Positions 51,772 to 61,374 of a stretch of 64,000 nt of DNA are shown piece by piece. The DNA comes from Chryseosolibacter histidinae. Lineage in GTDB: Bacteria > Bacteroidota > Bacteroidia > Cytophagales > Cyclobacteriaceae. The position numbers and the translations under genes were made by a program. The first letter of the stretch is position 1. The number at the start of each line of letters is the position of its first letter. Location of the stretch: contig NZ_JAHESF010000008.1 in the NCBI RefSeq assembly GCF_018598225.1, positions 62,001 through 126,000 on the forward strand, written 5' to 3'. Below the pieces are notes generated by a model, which was not told where the DNA came from, did not search any database, and saw nothing but the letters and a program-made list of their open reading frames with translations.

Positions 51772-53952
51772 ATGAGCAAAAAGAAAAAAGAACAACGCTC
51801 GAAAAGCAAAAAGAAAAAAACCAAAGACCAGGCTGGAAAACTCCGCTCGGCTATCCTGGCTTTATTAGAAGAAACCGCAGGCCGCGGTCTGAGCCTGAAG
51901 CACATCATTAAGAAGACCGGTATCAAGAAAAAAGAAGATATCAAAAAGGCAGGAAGTTTTATAGACGACCTGCTCGAAAAAGAAAAGATCAAACAGCTCA
52001 GCAATGGCTATTATGTGAGCACCCGCGCAGCCGAAGAACATACCGGCGTGGTTGACCATGTGAGCTCGCGCTTTGCCTATGTGAACATCGGCAGCGAAGA
52101 AGATATATTCATCAAGTCGGGCGACCTCGGCTCTGCCGTAGATGGCGACACTGTAAAAGTTGCCATCTTCGCCACGCGTCACGGCGAGCATCCTGAAGGT
52201 AAAGTGACAGAGATCGTCAAGCGCAACAGAACTCGTTTCGTAGGCAAGATCGAGGTCTCGAAAAACTACGCCTTCGTGGTGGCCGACTCGCGCAAGATCC
52301 ACCAGGACTTTTTCATCTACCCGGAGCATATCAACAACGCGAAGACCGGTGACAAGGTGATCGTTGAAGTGATCTCCTGGGCTGAAGATGACCGCAAGCC
52401 CGAAGCCAAGGTGGTGGAGATCCTGGGCAAAGCCGGCGAGAACGAAGCCGAGATCCACTCCATCATGGCCGAGTTCGACCTGCCCTTCCGTTTCCCGGAA
52501 ACCGTTGAACGCGAGTCGCAGAAGATCGAAGAAGGCATCACCCGCGAAGAGATCAAAAAACGCCGGGACTTCAGAGACGTCAGCACCTTCACCATTGACC
52601 CCGAAGATGCCAAGGATTTTGACGATGCCCTGTCATTCCGCAGGCTTGACAATGGACACTATGAGATCGGCGTACACATTGCCGATGTCACTCACTACGT
52701 GCAGCCCAACTCTGCGCTGGAGCGGGAAGCGTATGACCGCGCCACATCGGTTTACCTCGTAGACCGCACCATTCCCATGCTGCCTGAAAAATTGTCTAAC
52801 GAGCTCTGCTCACTCAGGCCGAACGAAGACAAGCTCACGTTCGCCGCCGTGTTCGAAATGGACGAAAGAGGAAAGATATACGACGAGTGGTTCGGACGCA
52901 CCATCATCCACTCCGACAAACGGTTCACCTACGAAGAAGCACAGCAGGTGATCGAAACCGGTTTAGGTCCCTTCGTGGAAGAGCTGATCATTCTGAACGA
53001 TCTTGCCAAAAAGCTGCGCAAGGAAAGGTTCTCCAAAGGAGCCGTGAACTTCGAGACCACCGAGGTGAAGTTCAAGCTCGACCCGAAAGGCAAACCCCTG
53101 GCGGTGATCCCCAAGGTGAGAAAAGATGCGCACAAGCTCATCGAAGAGTTCATGCTGCTGGCCAACAAGCAGGTGGCCACCTTTGTGTACAACTACAAAA
53201 AAGGAAAAGAGAAGAATACCTTCGTTTACCGGATCCACGATTTCCCCGATCCTGATAAAGTGAAAGACTTTGCGCTGTTCGCGAAACAGTTCGGCCACAG
53301 AATGAATGTGGAAGAGACCAGCATCAGCCGTTCGCTGAACAAGCTCATGGAAGAGATCGAAGGCAAACCCGAGCAGAACGTGCTGGAGCAGCTGGCCATC
53401 CGCACCATGGCGAAAGCGAAATACTCCACCGACGCCAAAGGACACTTCGGCCTTGCCTTCAATCACTACTCGCACTTCACGTCACCCATCAGGCGATACC
53501 CCGACATGATGGTTCACCGCCTGCTTCAACATTACCTGGACGACGGTAAACCCGCGAACAAAACCGAGTACGAAGAACGCTCTGTACACTCGTCTGAACG
53601 GGAGAAACGCGCCGCCGATGCCGAGCGGGCATCCATCAAATACAAGCAGGTGGAGTTCATGACGTATGCCGAGAACAAAGTTTATGAAGGGCTGATCTCC
53701 GGCGTTACCGAGTGGGGCATTTATGTGGAGATCATCGACACCAAGTGTGAAGGTATGATCAGGATGTCTGACATGAACGACGACTTCTATGAATTCGATG
53801 AGAAGCGATACCGCATTGTTGGCCGCAGAGCCAAAAAAGTTTACACGCTGGGCGACAAAATAACGGTGCGCGTGAAGAAGACCGATATCGACAGGAGGTT
53901 GATCGACCTCGTGTTCGCGAAAAATGACACCCCGGAACCTGACGAAGATTAG
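51772..53952 (+). CDS. rnr: Ribonuclease R
   Basis: This 726-residue processive 3'-5' exoribonuclease degrades structured RNA. A Lys-rich start (MSKKKKEQRSKSKKKK) and a winged-helix segment lead into cold-shock domains (about 85-220). The RNB catalytic domain has TIDPEDAKDFDDAL (Asp276, Asp282, Asp284, Asp285), and an S1 domain (about 640-715) follows. Basic N-terminal tails of this kind are common in Bacteroidota RNase R. The prenyl synthase gene follows after 5 nt. Confidence 0.96.
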   Translation: MSKKKKEQRSKSKKKKTKDQAGKLRSAILALLEETAGRGLSLKHIIKKTGIKKKEDIKKAGSFIDDLLEKEKIKQLSNGYYVSTRAAEEHTGVVDHVSSRFAYVNIGSEEDIFIKSGDLGSAVDGDTVKVAIFATRHGEHPEGKVTEIVKRNRTRFVGKIEVSKNYAFVVADSRKIHQDFFIYPEHINNAKTGDKVIVEVISWAEDDRKPEAKVVEILGKAGENEAEIHSIMAEFDLPFRFPETVERESQKIEEGITREEIKKRRDFRDVSTFTIDPEDAKDFDDALSFRRLDNGHYEIGVHIADVTHYVQPNSALEREAYDRATSVYLVDRTIPMLPEKLSNELCSLRPNEDKLTFAAVFEMDERGKIYDEWFGRTIIHSDKRFTYEEAQQVIETGLGPFVEELIILNDLAKKLRKERFSKGAVNFETTEVKFKLDPKGKPLAVIPKVRKDAHKLIEEFMLLANKQVATFVYNYKKGKEKNTFVYRIHDFPDPDKVKDFALFAKQFGHRMNVEETSISRSLNKLMEEIEGKPEQNVLEQLAIRTMAKAKYSTDAKGHFGLAFNHYSHFTSPIRRYPDMMVHRLLQHYLDDGKPANKTEYEERSVHSSEREKRAADAERASIKYKQVEFMTYAENKVYEGLISGVTEWGIYVEIIDTKCEGMIRMSDMNDDFYEFDEKRYRIVGRRAKKVYTLGDKITVRVKKTDIDRRLIDLVFAKNDTPEPDED

Positions 53953-53957
53953 AACCC

Positions 53958-54932
53958 ATGCCCCCACTGAAGAACTATCAGCAATGGATCGAGCTTGAAA
54001 TAAAAAAACAACGGTACGGCAAACAGCCGCCCTCCTTGTATGAACCTATCCGTTACCTGATGCACCTGGGCGGCAAACGCCTCAGGCCGATGCTCACCCT
54101 GCTTTCTTATTCACTTTTCAGAGATGATGTGCGACGGGCCGTTCCCGTAGCCGTAGCCGTTGAAGCCTTCCACAACTTCACGCTCATGCATGACGACATC
54201 ATGGACAAAGCTCCCTTGCGGAGGGGCAAACCCACGGTACACGAAAAATGGAACGTGAACACTGCCATCCTTTCGGGCGATGTGATGCTCGTGAAAGTGT
54301 ACGATATGTTCCTGCAGCTGGAGCCCGAAACCCTGAAGACCGTGCTCGGTCCTTTTAATCAGTGCGCGGCGGAAGTATGCGAAGGGCAACAGTGGGATAT
54401 GGATTTTGAAACCACCAGCCGTGTAACTGAGGCGCAATATATTAACATGATCAGGCTCAAAACGGCAGTGCTGCTCGGTTTCAGCCTCGAGCTGGGTGCC
54501 ATTCTTGCTGGCGCTGGCGAAGAAGACCGCAAGGCCTTGCGCGAGTTCGGCACCAACATCGGCATCGGGTTTCAGCTGAAAGACGATGTGCTCGACGCCT
54601 ATGCCGATCCGAAAAAATTCGGCAAGCAGGTGGGTGGCGACATCATCGCCAATAAAAAAACATTTCTGCTCATCCAGGCCCTTCAAAAAGCAAAAGGAAA
54701 AACAAAAGCCGAGCTCACGCGCTGGCTGGCTGCTCAAAAGTTCAGGAAACAGGAAAAAGTAAATGCTGTCAAAGCCATCTATGATCAGCTGGGCGTTGCA
54801 GCAAGCGCCGAAAAAAAGATCGATCATTTTTTCACGAAAGGATTCAAAAGCCTTGAGGGTGTGCGTGGCAATGAAGCTGCGAAGGACCTGTTGAAGAATT
54901 TCACACAAGCGCTCATCGAAAGGCAATCTTAA
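53958..54932 (+). CDS. Trans-prenyl diphosphate synthase
   Basis: This 324-residue all-helical enzyme chains isopentenyl diphosphate onto allylic diphosphates. The first Asp-rich motif, DDIMDKAPLRRG, is at 79-90 and the second, KDDVLDAYAD, near 208. GGKRLRPML is at 38-46. Residues Phe72 and Phe74 before the first motif suggest a short or medium chain product (C15-C20), but this cannot be settled by reading. It ends the rightward run, with a family F repeat directly after the stop. Confidence 0.92.
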   Translation: MPPLKNYQQWIELEIKKQRYGKQPPSLYEPIRYLMHLGGKRLRPMLTLLSYSLFRDDVRRAVPVAVAVEAFHNFTLMHDDIMDKAPLRRGKPTVHEKWNVNTAILSGDVMLVKVYDMFLQLEPETLKTVLGPFNQCAAEVCEGQQWDMDFETTSRVTEAQYINMIRLKTAVLLGFSLELGAILAGAGEEDRKALREFGTNIGIGFQLKDDVLDAYADPKKFGKQVGGDIIANKKTFLLIQALQKAKGKTKAELTRWLAAQKFRKQEKVNAVKAIYDQLGVAASAEKKIDHFFTKGFKSLEGVRGNEAAKDLLKNFTQALIERQS

Positions 54933-54985
54933 CCCACCCGACTCGCTGCGCTCGTCACCCTCCCTACTACGTAGGGAGGGTGTAA
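54933..54985. repeat. Palindromic repeat, family F, copy 2
   Basis: ACCCGACTCGCTGCGCTCGT, then a perfect 12-bp hairpin at 54956-54982 (CACCCTCCCTAC arm, 3-nt loop). It starts at the stop of the prenyl synthase. There is no T-run after the stem on the plus strand, so it is not a standard intrinsic terminator. Confidence 0.85.
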
Positions 54986-55068
54986 AAAAGTATAGCATTT
55001 TGACGGAAAAGAGGAAGAAAGCTGTGGGGCAATTTTTGTAATTTCCGTATAAAAACAAGCCGGAAATT

Positions 55069-55917
55069 ATGATCTCGTCTTTGACCACCCAGCAGATCGC
55101 TGCTTACCACCGCGATGGCTATCTGATTCTTGAGGGCTTTTTCCTCAAGGCTGAAGTTGACAAGTTATACCGCACCGCCCTTGAAGACGATGCCATGAAA
55201 AAGAACGCCCTCGATCTCAACGATCAGACGGGCAAGAAGACAAAACTTTCGTTGTGGTTCACACCCGGCAACGACGTATTCGGCTACATGACCCGGAGCA
55301 GAAGGATGATCAGCGTCATCAAACCACTGCTCGACAGCGATTCACCTGTCTGTCATTTTCACTCCAAGCTTATGCAGAAAGAGCCACGGGTGGGTGGCGC
55401 CTGGGAGTGGCACCAGGATTACGGCTATTGGTATAAGAACCAGTTCATGTTCCCTGACCAGCTCATCAGCGTGATGGTGGCGCTCACGGAAGCAACAAAA
55501 CAGAATGGTTGCCTCCAGGTGATCAAAGGTTCGCACAAGCTAGGCAGGGTAAACCACGGATTTGCCGGAGAACAGGTGGGTGCAGACATGGTGATGGTGA
55601 ACAATGCGCTGAAGACCATGCCCCTGGTATATAGTGAGCTCAAACCTGGCGATGCGCTGATCTTTCACAGCAATCTGCTGCACCGTTCGGAAGCCAATCT
55701 TTCTGACCGGCCCCGCTGGTCTGTCATCTCATGTTACACATCTCAATCCAACCTTGCTTACAACGAGACTTCCACCGCATGGAAAGTGCCCGTTGATATT
55801 GTACCCGATGAAGCCATCCTGGAGTGGGAAGCCGAGTCGCTCTCCAACGCAGACTTCCTCAAAAAAGAAAATGATCCTGCGCTGAAGGAGACCGGTTGGG
55901 AAAAACAAGTCAATTGA
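55069..55917 (+). CDS. Phytanoyl-CoA dioxygenase (PhyH) family oxygenase
   Basis: A 282-residue Fe(II)/2-oxoglutarate oxygenase with a double-stranded beta-helix fold. The metal ligands are His115 and Asp117 in WEWHQDYGYWY and, probably, His205 in HSNLLHRS; Arg216 in SDRPRW would bind 2-oxoglutarate. Substrates vary widely in this family. It precedes a sugar/nucleoside transporter and a Gfo/Idh oxidoreductase on the same strand, so a role in a catabolic route is possible. Confidence 0.9.
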   Translation: MISSLTTQQIAAYHRDGYLILEGFFLKAEVDKLYRTALEDDAMKKNALDLNDQTGKKTKLSLWFTPGNDVFGYMTRSRRMISVIKPLLDSDSPVCHFHSKLMQKEPRVGGAWEWHQDYGYWYKNQFMFPDQLISVMVALTEATKQNGCLQVIKGSHKLGRVNHGFAGEQVGADMVMVNNALKTMPLVYSELKPGDALIFHSNLLHRSEANLSDRPRWSVISCYTSQSNLAYNETSTAWKVPVDIVPDEAILEWEAESLSNADFLKKENDPALKETGWEKQVN

Positions 55918-55972
55918 GTCCAACCCACCCGACTTGACCCACCCCGCCCTCCCTACTGCGTAGGGAGGGTCA
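55918..55972. repeat. Palindromic repeat, family F, copy 3
   Basis: It follows the PhyH stop. CCCTCCCTAC at 55947-55956 and its complement at 55960-55969 form a 10-bp stem with a TGC loop. The left part of the unit is shortened relative to copies 1 and 2. Confidence 0.8.
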
Positions 55973-56045
55973 AATTTTATACGGGAGGACTTTTCCTGTA
56001 AATGCGATCCCTGTATATTACTCCAATAATATATAACCTATACCG

Positions 56046-57281
56046 ATGAAACTACCGATCCGTGTTCAGCTCTCACTCATGATGTTTTTACAATTTTTTG
56101 TCTGGGGCGCCTGGTACGGACAGATGGGCAAGTACCTGACCAACCAGCTCGCTGCTTCAGGCGACCAGGTGGGCTTTGCGTACGCTGCGTTCTCCGTTGC
56201 CATGATCGCCGCTCCGTTCTTTGTGGGCATGCTGGCCGACCGATACTTTGCCGCACAGAAAGTGCTGGGCATATTGAATCTTTCCGGCGCAGCGCTGCTC
56301 TTCTTCCTCACACAGATCCAGGATCCGGATGTGTTCATCGTGGTAATGCTTCTTTACTGTCTCACGTTTGCGCCTACCATCGCGCTGACCAGCTCCATCT
56401 CCATGCGGCAAATGACCAATCCTGAAAAGGAGTTTCCGGCCATCCGCGTTTTTGGTACCATATCATGGATTGTTGTGGTAAACATTGTTGGCTTTATGGG
56501 CGTGGGCGATCAGGTCACCATCTTCCAAATCTCCATGATCGCGGCAGCGCTGTTAGGCATCCTGGCATTTTCCCTGCCCAATACACCGCCCTTGTCAACG
56601 GGGCCTGTTACGTTCGGGCAGATCGTGGGCAAGGATGCGTTTGTGCTCTTTAAAGACAGGTCGTTTACCGTTTTCTTTTTCTCGTCTATTCTCATCTGCA
56701 TTCCGCTGTCATTCTATTACGCATGGGCCAACTCGTCATTGACGGATGGGTACATCAGGGCGTTCCCTGCGGCCGATCCCAACAGCTTTAACATCGAGAA
56801 CAAGATGTCGCTGGGGCAGGCCTCTGAAGTGATCTTCATGCTGCTGCTTCCCCTTGCCTTCAGAAAACTGGGCGTGAAGAAGATCCTCATTATCGGCCTG
56901 ATAGCCTGGATCATCCGTTTCCTCTTTTTTGGTTATGGAACGGCCGATACTTCCGCGTGGATGTTGTACGCAGCCATTCTGCTGCATGGCGTGTGTTACG
57001 ACTTCTTCTTCGTTACCGGAATGATCTACACCGATCTAAAAGCAGGCGACAAGATCAAGTCGCAGGCACAGGGTCTGATCTCCATTGCAACGTATGGCAT
57101 TGGTATGTTCATAGGCTCGGTGATCGCGGGCAAGGTGAAGGACCTTTATTCCGTTGGCAAGCCGGTTGTCACCAACTGGACCAACGTGTGGCTTGTTCCT
57201 GCCGGTATCGCCGCCGTTGTGCTGATCCTGTTCTTCCTGTTCTTCCGCGAAAACGGAAAAACCTCAACCTCAAAAACCTAG
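56046..57281 (+). CDS. MFS transporter of the nucleoside:H+ symporter (NupG/XapB) type
   Basis: A 411-residue protein with 12 predicted membrane segments. The start [23 protein letters not shown], the [10 protein letters not shown] loop and the [15 protein letters not shown] segment fit the NHS branch of the major facilitator superfamily. In Bacteroidota this branch often sits beside sugar dehydrogenases, as here (Gfo/Idh 46 nt downstream), so the substrate may be a sugar derivative and not a nucleoside. A short CCAGAAT word array overlaps its stop. Confidence 0.88.
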   Translation: MKLPIRVQLSLMMFLQFFVWGAWYGQMGKYLTNQLAASGDQVGFAYAAFSVAMIAAPFFVGMLADRYFAAQKVLGILNLSGAALLFFLTQIQDPDVFIVVMLLYCLTFAPTIALTSSISMRQMTNPEKEFPAIRVFGTISWIVVVNIVGFMGVGDQVTIFQISMIAAALLGILAFSLPNTPPLSTGPVTFGQIVGKDAFVLFKDRSFTVFFFSSILICIPLSFYYAWANSSLTDGYIRAFPAADPNSFNIENKMSLGQASEVIFMLLLPLAFRKLGVKKILIIGLIAWIIRFLFFGYGTADTSAWMLYAAILLHGVCYDFFFVTGMIYTDLKAGDKIKSQAQGLISIATYGIGMFIGSVIAGKVKDLYSVGKPVVTNWTNVWLVPAGIAAVVLILFFLFFRENGKTSTSKT

Positions 57282-57327
57282 AACCCAGAATCCAGATACT
57301 TTCTACCACTTAAATAATTACCAGATC

Positions 57328-58518
57328 ATGAAAATAGCCATGCTTGGTTCCGGCTTCATCGGAAGATTTTACGCCGACTCGCTTCAGGGTTACAGAAGCA
57401 AAGACAAGATCGTTACCATTTACTCCCGCAGAGAAGAAAGCGCGAAGAAATTTGCGACAGATTACAAAGTGCCCTTCGCCACCACCAACATGGAAGAAGC
57501 CATCAACCGCCCTGAAGTGGAGGTGGTTTGTATCTCCCTGCCCAACAACCTGCACGAAGAGGCTGTGATGCTTTGCTGTAAACACAAAAAGGCCGTGATC
57601 ACCACCAAGCCGCTGGGAAGAAACGGAGCCGAAGCCAAACGGATGCTGGAAGCGGTGGAGAAAGCCGGCATCTTCAACGGCTACCTGGAAGACCTTGTGT
57701 ACACCCCGAAGTTCCTGAAGGCGCTCGATAGTGTGAAGAATGGCGCGCTCGGCAGGATCCTCTGGGCAAAATCGCGCGAGACACATCCTGGCCCACACAG
57801 CGACTGGTTCTGGGACCTGGAGCAGGCAGGAGGCGGATGTATCCTGGACCTCGGCTGCCATTGCGTGGAGATAGCCCGCAGCTACATCGGCAAAGACATT
57901 AAACCCGTGGAGGTGATGTGCTGGGCCGATACACAGGTGAAACCCATCGACGCTGAAGACCACGCCATCGGCCTTGTGAAATATGAGAACGGTGCCATCG
58001 GTCAGTTCGAAGTAAGCTGGACCTTCCGCGGCGGGCTCGACCTTCGCGATGAAGTGATGGGCACCGAAGGAACCATCTGGTTGAACAGCTTTTTAAGAAC
58101 AGGCTTCGAAATGTTTACCACCGGCAAAGGTGGCGACTACATCGCCGAAAAAGCAGAGAGCAATTCGGGCTGGCTGTTTCCCGTGGGCGATGAGCTGAAC
58201 GAGCTCGGTTATAACCACATGTTTGCCGATATGTTCAATGCGATGGAGAATGGAACACAGCCCAAAGAAACTTTTTACGATGGTTATGTAGTAAACGCGG
58301 TACTGGATGCCGCCTATAAATCGGCCAAAACAAAACAGTGGGAGCCTGTGCAGCTCGAAGTGTGGCGTGGAAGGACCGGCGTCAGCAAAGACAGCCACCT
58401 GCAGGAATACGACAAAGACCATTACCTGGTGAAAGAAGAGGTAACGCATTATGGTGCGAAGAAGGTGATCTTGAAGAATAAGAAATCGGGCAAGATTTCG
58501 GAGAAAGTCTTGTCATGA
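57328..58518 (+). CDS. Gfo/Idh/MocA-family oxidoreductase
   Basis: A 396-residue NAD(P)-dependent dehydrogenase. The Rossmann loop GSGFIG is at 7-12, and [18 protein letters not shown] supplies the family Lys. The substrate domain has [18 protein letters not shown], with catalytic Asp and His candidates. There is no Tat or secretion signal, so it acts in the cytoplasm. The family oxidises sugars and cyclitols, some at C3. With the upstream MFS and the DUF1080 protein at 62762 it could serve 3-keto-sugar metabolism. Confidence 0.92.
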   Translation: MKIAMLGSGFIGRFYADSLQGYRSKDKIVTIYSRREESAKKFATDYKVPFATTNMEEAINRPEVEVVCISLPNNLHEEAVMLCCKHKKAVITTKPLGRNGAEAKRMLEAVEKAGIFNGYLEDLVYTPKFLKALDSVKNGALGRILWAKSRETHPGPHSDWFWDLEQAGGGCILDLGCHCVEIARSYIGKDIKPVEVMCWADTQVKPIDAEDHAIGLVKYENGAIGQFEVSWTFRGGLDLRDEVMGTEGTIWLNSFLRTGFEMFTTGKGGDYIAEKAESNSGWLFPVGDELNELGYNHMFADMFNAMENGTQPKETFYDGYVVNAVLDAAYKSAKTKQWEPVQLEVWRGRTGVSKDSHLQEYDKDHYLVKEEVTHYGAKKVILKNKKSGKISEKVLS

Positions 58519-58521
58519 GAA

Positions 58522-58640
58522 AAGGAGTAAGAAGTAAGTAGTAAGGAGGGGGAGGATGTATACAACTCAAGATGGTACCCCGGACATGAGTCGCTACATC
58601 AAGCGCTCCTTACTCCTTGCTTCTTACTCCTGGCTCCTTT
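58522..58640. repeat. Heptad inverted-repeat element, family B, stop-to-stop
   Basis: The left arm 58522-58551 (GGAGTAAGAAGTAAG and more) and the inverse right arm 58606-58638 enclose about 55 bp. It starts 4 nt after the Gfo/Idh stop and ends 7 nt before the stop of the convergent gene at 58647. There is no gene inside, unlike the related element at 39658. Confidence 0.85.
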
Positions 58641-58646
58641 TTATCC

Positions 58647-59414
58647 CTACAGTTTCGTTAGAGGGACAGGTGTCGATAACCTGACCTTGTACCGGTAGTT
58701 CCCCTTAAAGTACTCCTGCATCTTTAACACCTCTCTTGAGCGTTTGCTGATCCAGAAGATGGCCCAGTTGCCTTCGCCGTAATCGATCTTCATTTTCCAG
58801 CAGGCGATCTCCTGATTGTCGGAGCCGTGGATCTTCTCCGAACCAACGATCTTATACTCGTAATACTTCGGTGCGGGTCCTCCGGGGTGGTAGAAATTGA
58901 TCAGGAAGCGCTGTCCTTCTTTTTTGATGGGCAACGTGCTGAATACCTCCAGGTCGAGCTCCCAGTTCAACGTGGCAACGGGCGTCTCCACACGCAGGTC
59001 TTTCTTGTCATTGACTTCTACGGAATCGGCACCGGTGATCTGTTTCGTGGTGAAATTAAAGGCCCCCGTACCCCGTGTGCTTTTGGTGTAGTGATACAAT
59101 GGCTGAAAGTTGCGCTTTTGACTGATCGAGTAAACATACCGGTTAAATGTGGTATCGCTGCTGTACCATCGCTGCTCGATCTCGATCACATCGTTTCCCT
59201 GGTGTTGTTTGAAGCGCACCTGCCGGTTCCAAAGGGATTGGCCGGTGATCTTTTGTTTTTTAGGATTTTCAAAATAGACCAGATACTGGTGCAGGCCTTC
59301 TTTCAGGTAAGACATGTCGAGATCGTTATCCGCAAGACGGATGGTGTCCGCCTGTGCCGATACTTCAGCGCATGCTACTATCAGCAGAAGTGTTTGTAAT
59401 AAAAGTCGTTTCAT
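58647..59414 (-). CDS. Secreted beta-rich protein, DUF3108-like
   Basis: A 255-residue protein with a signal peptide (cleaved after about AEVSA, residue 20). The mature region is strand-rich with WxxKIDYGEGNWAIFWISKRSREVLKMQEYF at the end, a pattern seen in DUF3108-type periplasmic proteins that resemble lipoprotein-carrier folds. The assignment is weak and no function is known. It is monocistronic and divergent from the histidine kinase gene. Confidence 0.75.
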   Translation of the reverse strand: MKRLLLQTLLLIVACAEVSAQADTIRLADNDLDMSYLKEGLHQYLVYFENPKKQKITGQSLWNRQVRFKQHQGNDVIEIEQRWYSSDTTFNRYVYSISQKRNFQPLYHYTKSTRGTGAFNFTTKQITGADSVEVNDKKDLRVETPVATLNWELDLEVFSTLPIKKEGQRFLINFYHPGGPAPKYYEYKIVGSEKIHGSDNQEIACWKMKIDYGEGNWAIFWISKRSREVLKMQEYFKGNYRYKVRLSTPVPLTKL

Positions 59415-59614
59415 GTTTTAAGTTTTTGGCAAGAACGGCAATGCCATGACCTGGGATCTGAAAAATCCATACAATGCATCAGCCAGCTTGCGTAATTGGC
59501 CCGCCGGTCAAGCATTTTAATCCATGATGTATTTTGTGTGATCCGTTGAATATTTTTACAGATCGGTAGAATAATTCCGGCGATTGCCGTGGCAAGCCCG
59601 TACTTTATAACACT

Positions 59615-60649
59615 ATGCGCGTTAAAAGCTTCCTGAGCGAAAAGAAGATCCTCCTGCTTCACCTTTCCTTCTGGCTGTTGTATTTCTCTTACAGGGTGTA
59701 TGACATGGAAGCTTACCTGGGCTATCGGAAGGCCATCCTCTATGTGAGCCTTCCGATGGCGTTCAACATCATGGCCTGTTACCTTCATTATTTCTTTATC
59801 CTTCCAAACTGGTTGAAAGACAAAAGGCCCGCGCCTTATTTCCTGAAGTTGCTGCCGCTGATCGCCATTGTGATCACGCTGCGGTTGCATGCCGAGAACC
59901 TGGTGTTTGCCGACCTTTTCCGTAATGAAGCCTACTACAAGACCATTAAACCCGAGCGGGTGGTGAGCACGTTGTGGGATACGCTCTCGTTCCTGTTGTT
60001 TACCGGCATGATCCGGTTCACCGTCAACTGGTTCGACCTGGAGAACAAACGCAATCAGCTTGAAAATGAAAAGCTGGTGGCGGAGCTCAATTACCTGAAG
60101 GCACAGATCAACCCGCACTTTCTGTTCAACACCCTGCACAACCTGAACTACCTTGTGTATTCAGGCTCGGCACGGGCAACGGATGTGATCATCAGGCTCT
60201 CGAACATCATGCGCTACATGATCTATGATGCCAACAAAGAAAAAGTGCTGTTGAAAAAAGAAATAGAATACATGAATGATTACATTCACCTGGAGAGCAT
60301 CCGGCTGAACCAGGCCTTCAAGATCAATTTTTATACGGAAGGCGATCCACAACAGGTGGAGGTGGCCCCGCTGATCATGCTCACGTTCCTGGAGAATGCT
60401 TTTAAACACGGCGTGAGCGACCAGGAGGAGAAATGCTGGATCGATGTAAGGATCGTGATCACTGACGACACCATACGGTATGATGTATCAAACAAAAAGC
60501 TGAAGATGGCCAACAAGAACCTCAGGTCAGGATTCGGCCTCGACAATGTGAAGAAAAGATTGCAGCTGAGCTACCCGGCAAAACACCGGCTGGTGATCAC
60601 TGACCAGGACGACCTGTTCAGCATCTCTTTGACCCTGAACCGCGCATGA
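59615..60649 (+). CDS. LytS-type sensor histidine kinase
   Basis: A 344-residue kinase with four membrane helices (about 12-32, 40-63, 78-98, 118-138), no large extracytoplasmic domain, and a coiled linker. The His-kinase motif NPHFLFNTLHNLNYL carries His168. The ATPase part shows PLIMLTFLENAFKHG and GFGLDNVKKRL. It phosphorylates the LytTR regulator encoded next; the genes overlap by 4 nt (ATGA). The signal is unknown. Confidence 0.95.
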   Translation: MRVKSFLSEKKILLLHLSFWLLYFSYRVYDMEAYLGYRKAILYVSLPMAFNIMACYLHYFFILPNWLKDKRPAPYFLKLLPLIAIVITLRLHAENLVFADLFRNEAYYKTIKPERVVSTLWDTLSFLLFTGMIRFTVNWFDLENKRNQLENEKLVAELNYLKAQINPHFLFNTLHNLNYLVYSGSARATDVIIRLSNIMRYMIYDANKEKVLLKKEIEYMNDYIHLESIRLNQAFKINFYTEGDPQQVEVAPLIMLTFLENAFKHGVSDQEEKCWIDVRIVITDDTIRYDVSNKKLKMANKNLRSGFGLDNVKKRLQLSYPAKHRLVITDQDDLFSISLTLNRA

Positions 60650-61374
60650 TCCGCTGCCTGGTAATAGATGATGAGCCTTATGCGCGCGAGCTCCTGAGCG
60701 AGTTCATCGCCAAGCTTCCCAACCTGAAGCTCGAAGGAGCCTACTCTAGCGCGCTCGGTGCGTTGCCGTCGCTGAGCAAAAAAACCGTGGATGTTATTTT
60801 CCTGGACATCCAGATGCCCGATATCTCCGGCATCGACTTTCTGAAAACCCTTGATAAAAGACCGTGTGTGATCTTCACCACAGCGTTTTCAGAATACGCC
60901 CTCGAAGGTTTTGAGCTCGACGTGGTGGATTACCTGCTGAAACCTTTCGACTTCAACCGCTTTCTGAAAGCTGTGAACAAACTTACGCTGCGCCTGGAAA
61001 AAAGTGGTCCGGTCTATCCCGCGGAAAAAACGCAGGGCCGTCCGGATTTTATTTTCGTAAAGGATGGCAGCAAGCTGGTGAAGGTGGAGCTGAAAAACAT
61101 TTTGTTCATCAAAGGCACCCGCGAGTATGTTACCATCTATACCCGCGACAAAAAGATCATGAGCCTGCAGACCTTGAAAAACCTCGAGACCGAGCTGCCT
61201 CCGGAATTCATCCGGGTGCATAACTCTTACATCGTCTTCATTCCTTCCGTGGGCACCATCAGCAAAAACGAGCTCGAGATCGAAGGCGAGATCATTCCCA
61301 TCGGCATCACCTACAAAAAGAATTTCCTGGACCGCATCAGAACTTATTTCCCCGGAAAGGATTTTGGCGAGTAG
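60646..61374 (+). CDS. LytTR-family response regulator
   Basis: A 242-residue regulator. The receiver domain (1-118) has the acidic pair DD at 8-9, phospho-acceptor Asp54 in IFLDIQMPD, and Lys in LLKPFD. A LytTR DNA-binding domain (about 138-238) has FVKDGSKLVKVELKNILFI and VHNSYIV. It pairs with the kinase upstream. Its targets are unknown. Its stop directly abuts the stop of the convergent glycosyltransferase gene without an intervening base. Confidence 0.95.
   Translation: MIRCLVIDDEPYARELLSEFIAKLPNLKLEGAYSSALGALPSLSKKTVDVIFLDIQMPDISGIDFLKTLDKRPCVIFTTAFSEYALEGFELDVVDYLLKPFDFNRFLKAVNKLTLRLEKSGPVYPAEKTQGRPDFIFVKDGSKLVKVELKNILFIKGTREYVTIYTRDKKIMSLQTLKNLETELPPEFIRVHNSYIVFIPSVGTISKNELEIEGEIIPIGITYKKNFLDRIRTYFPGKDFGE

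Noticed and set aside
59411-60139. Open frame of 242 codons antisense to the histidine kinase
   Set aside because: The kinase frame carries the full His box and ATPase motifs; the antisense frame is a shadow rich in His and Gln.
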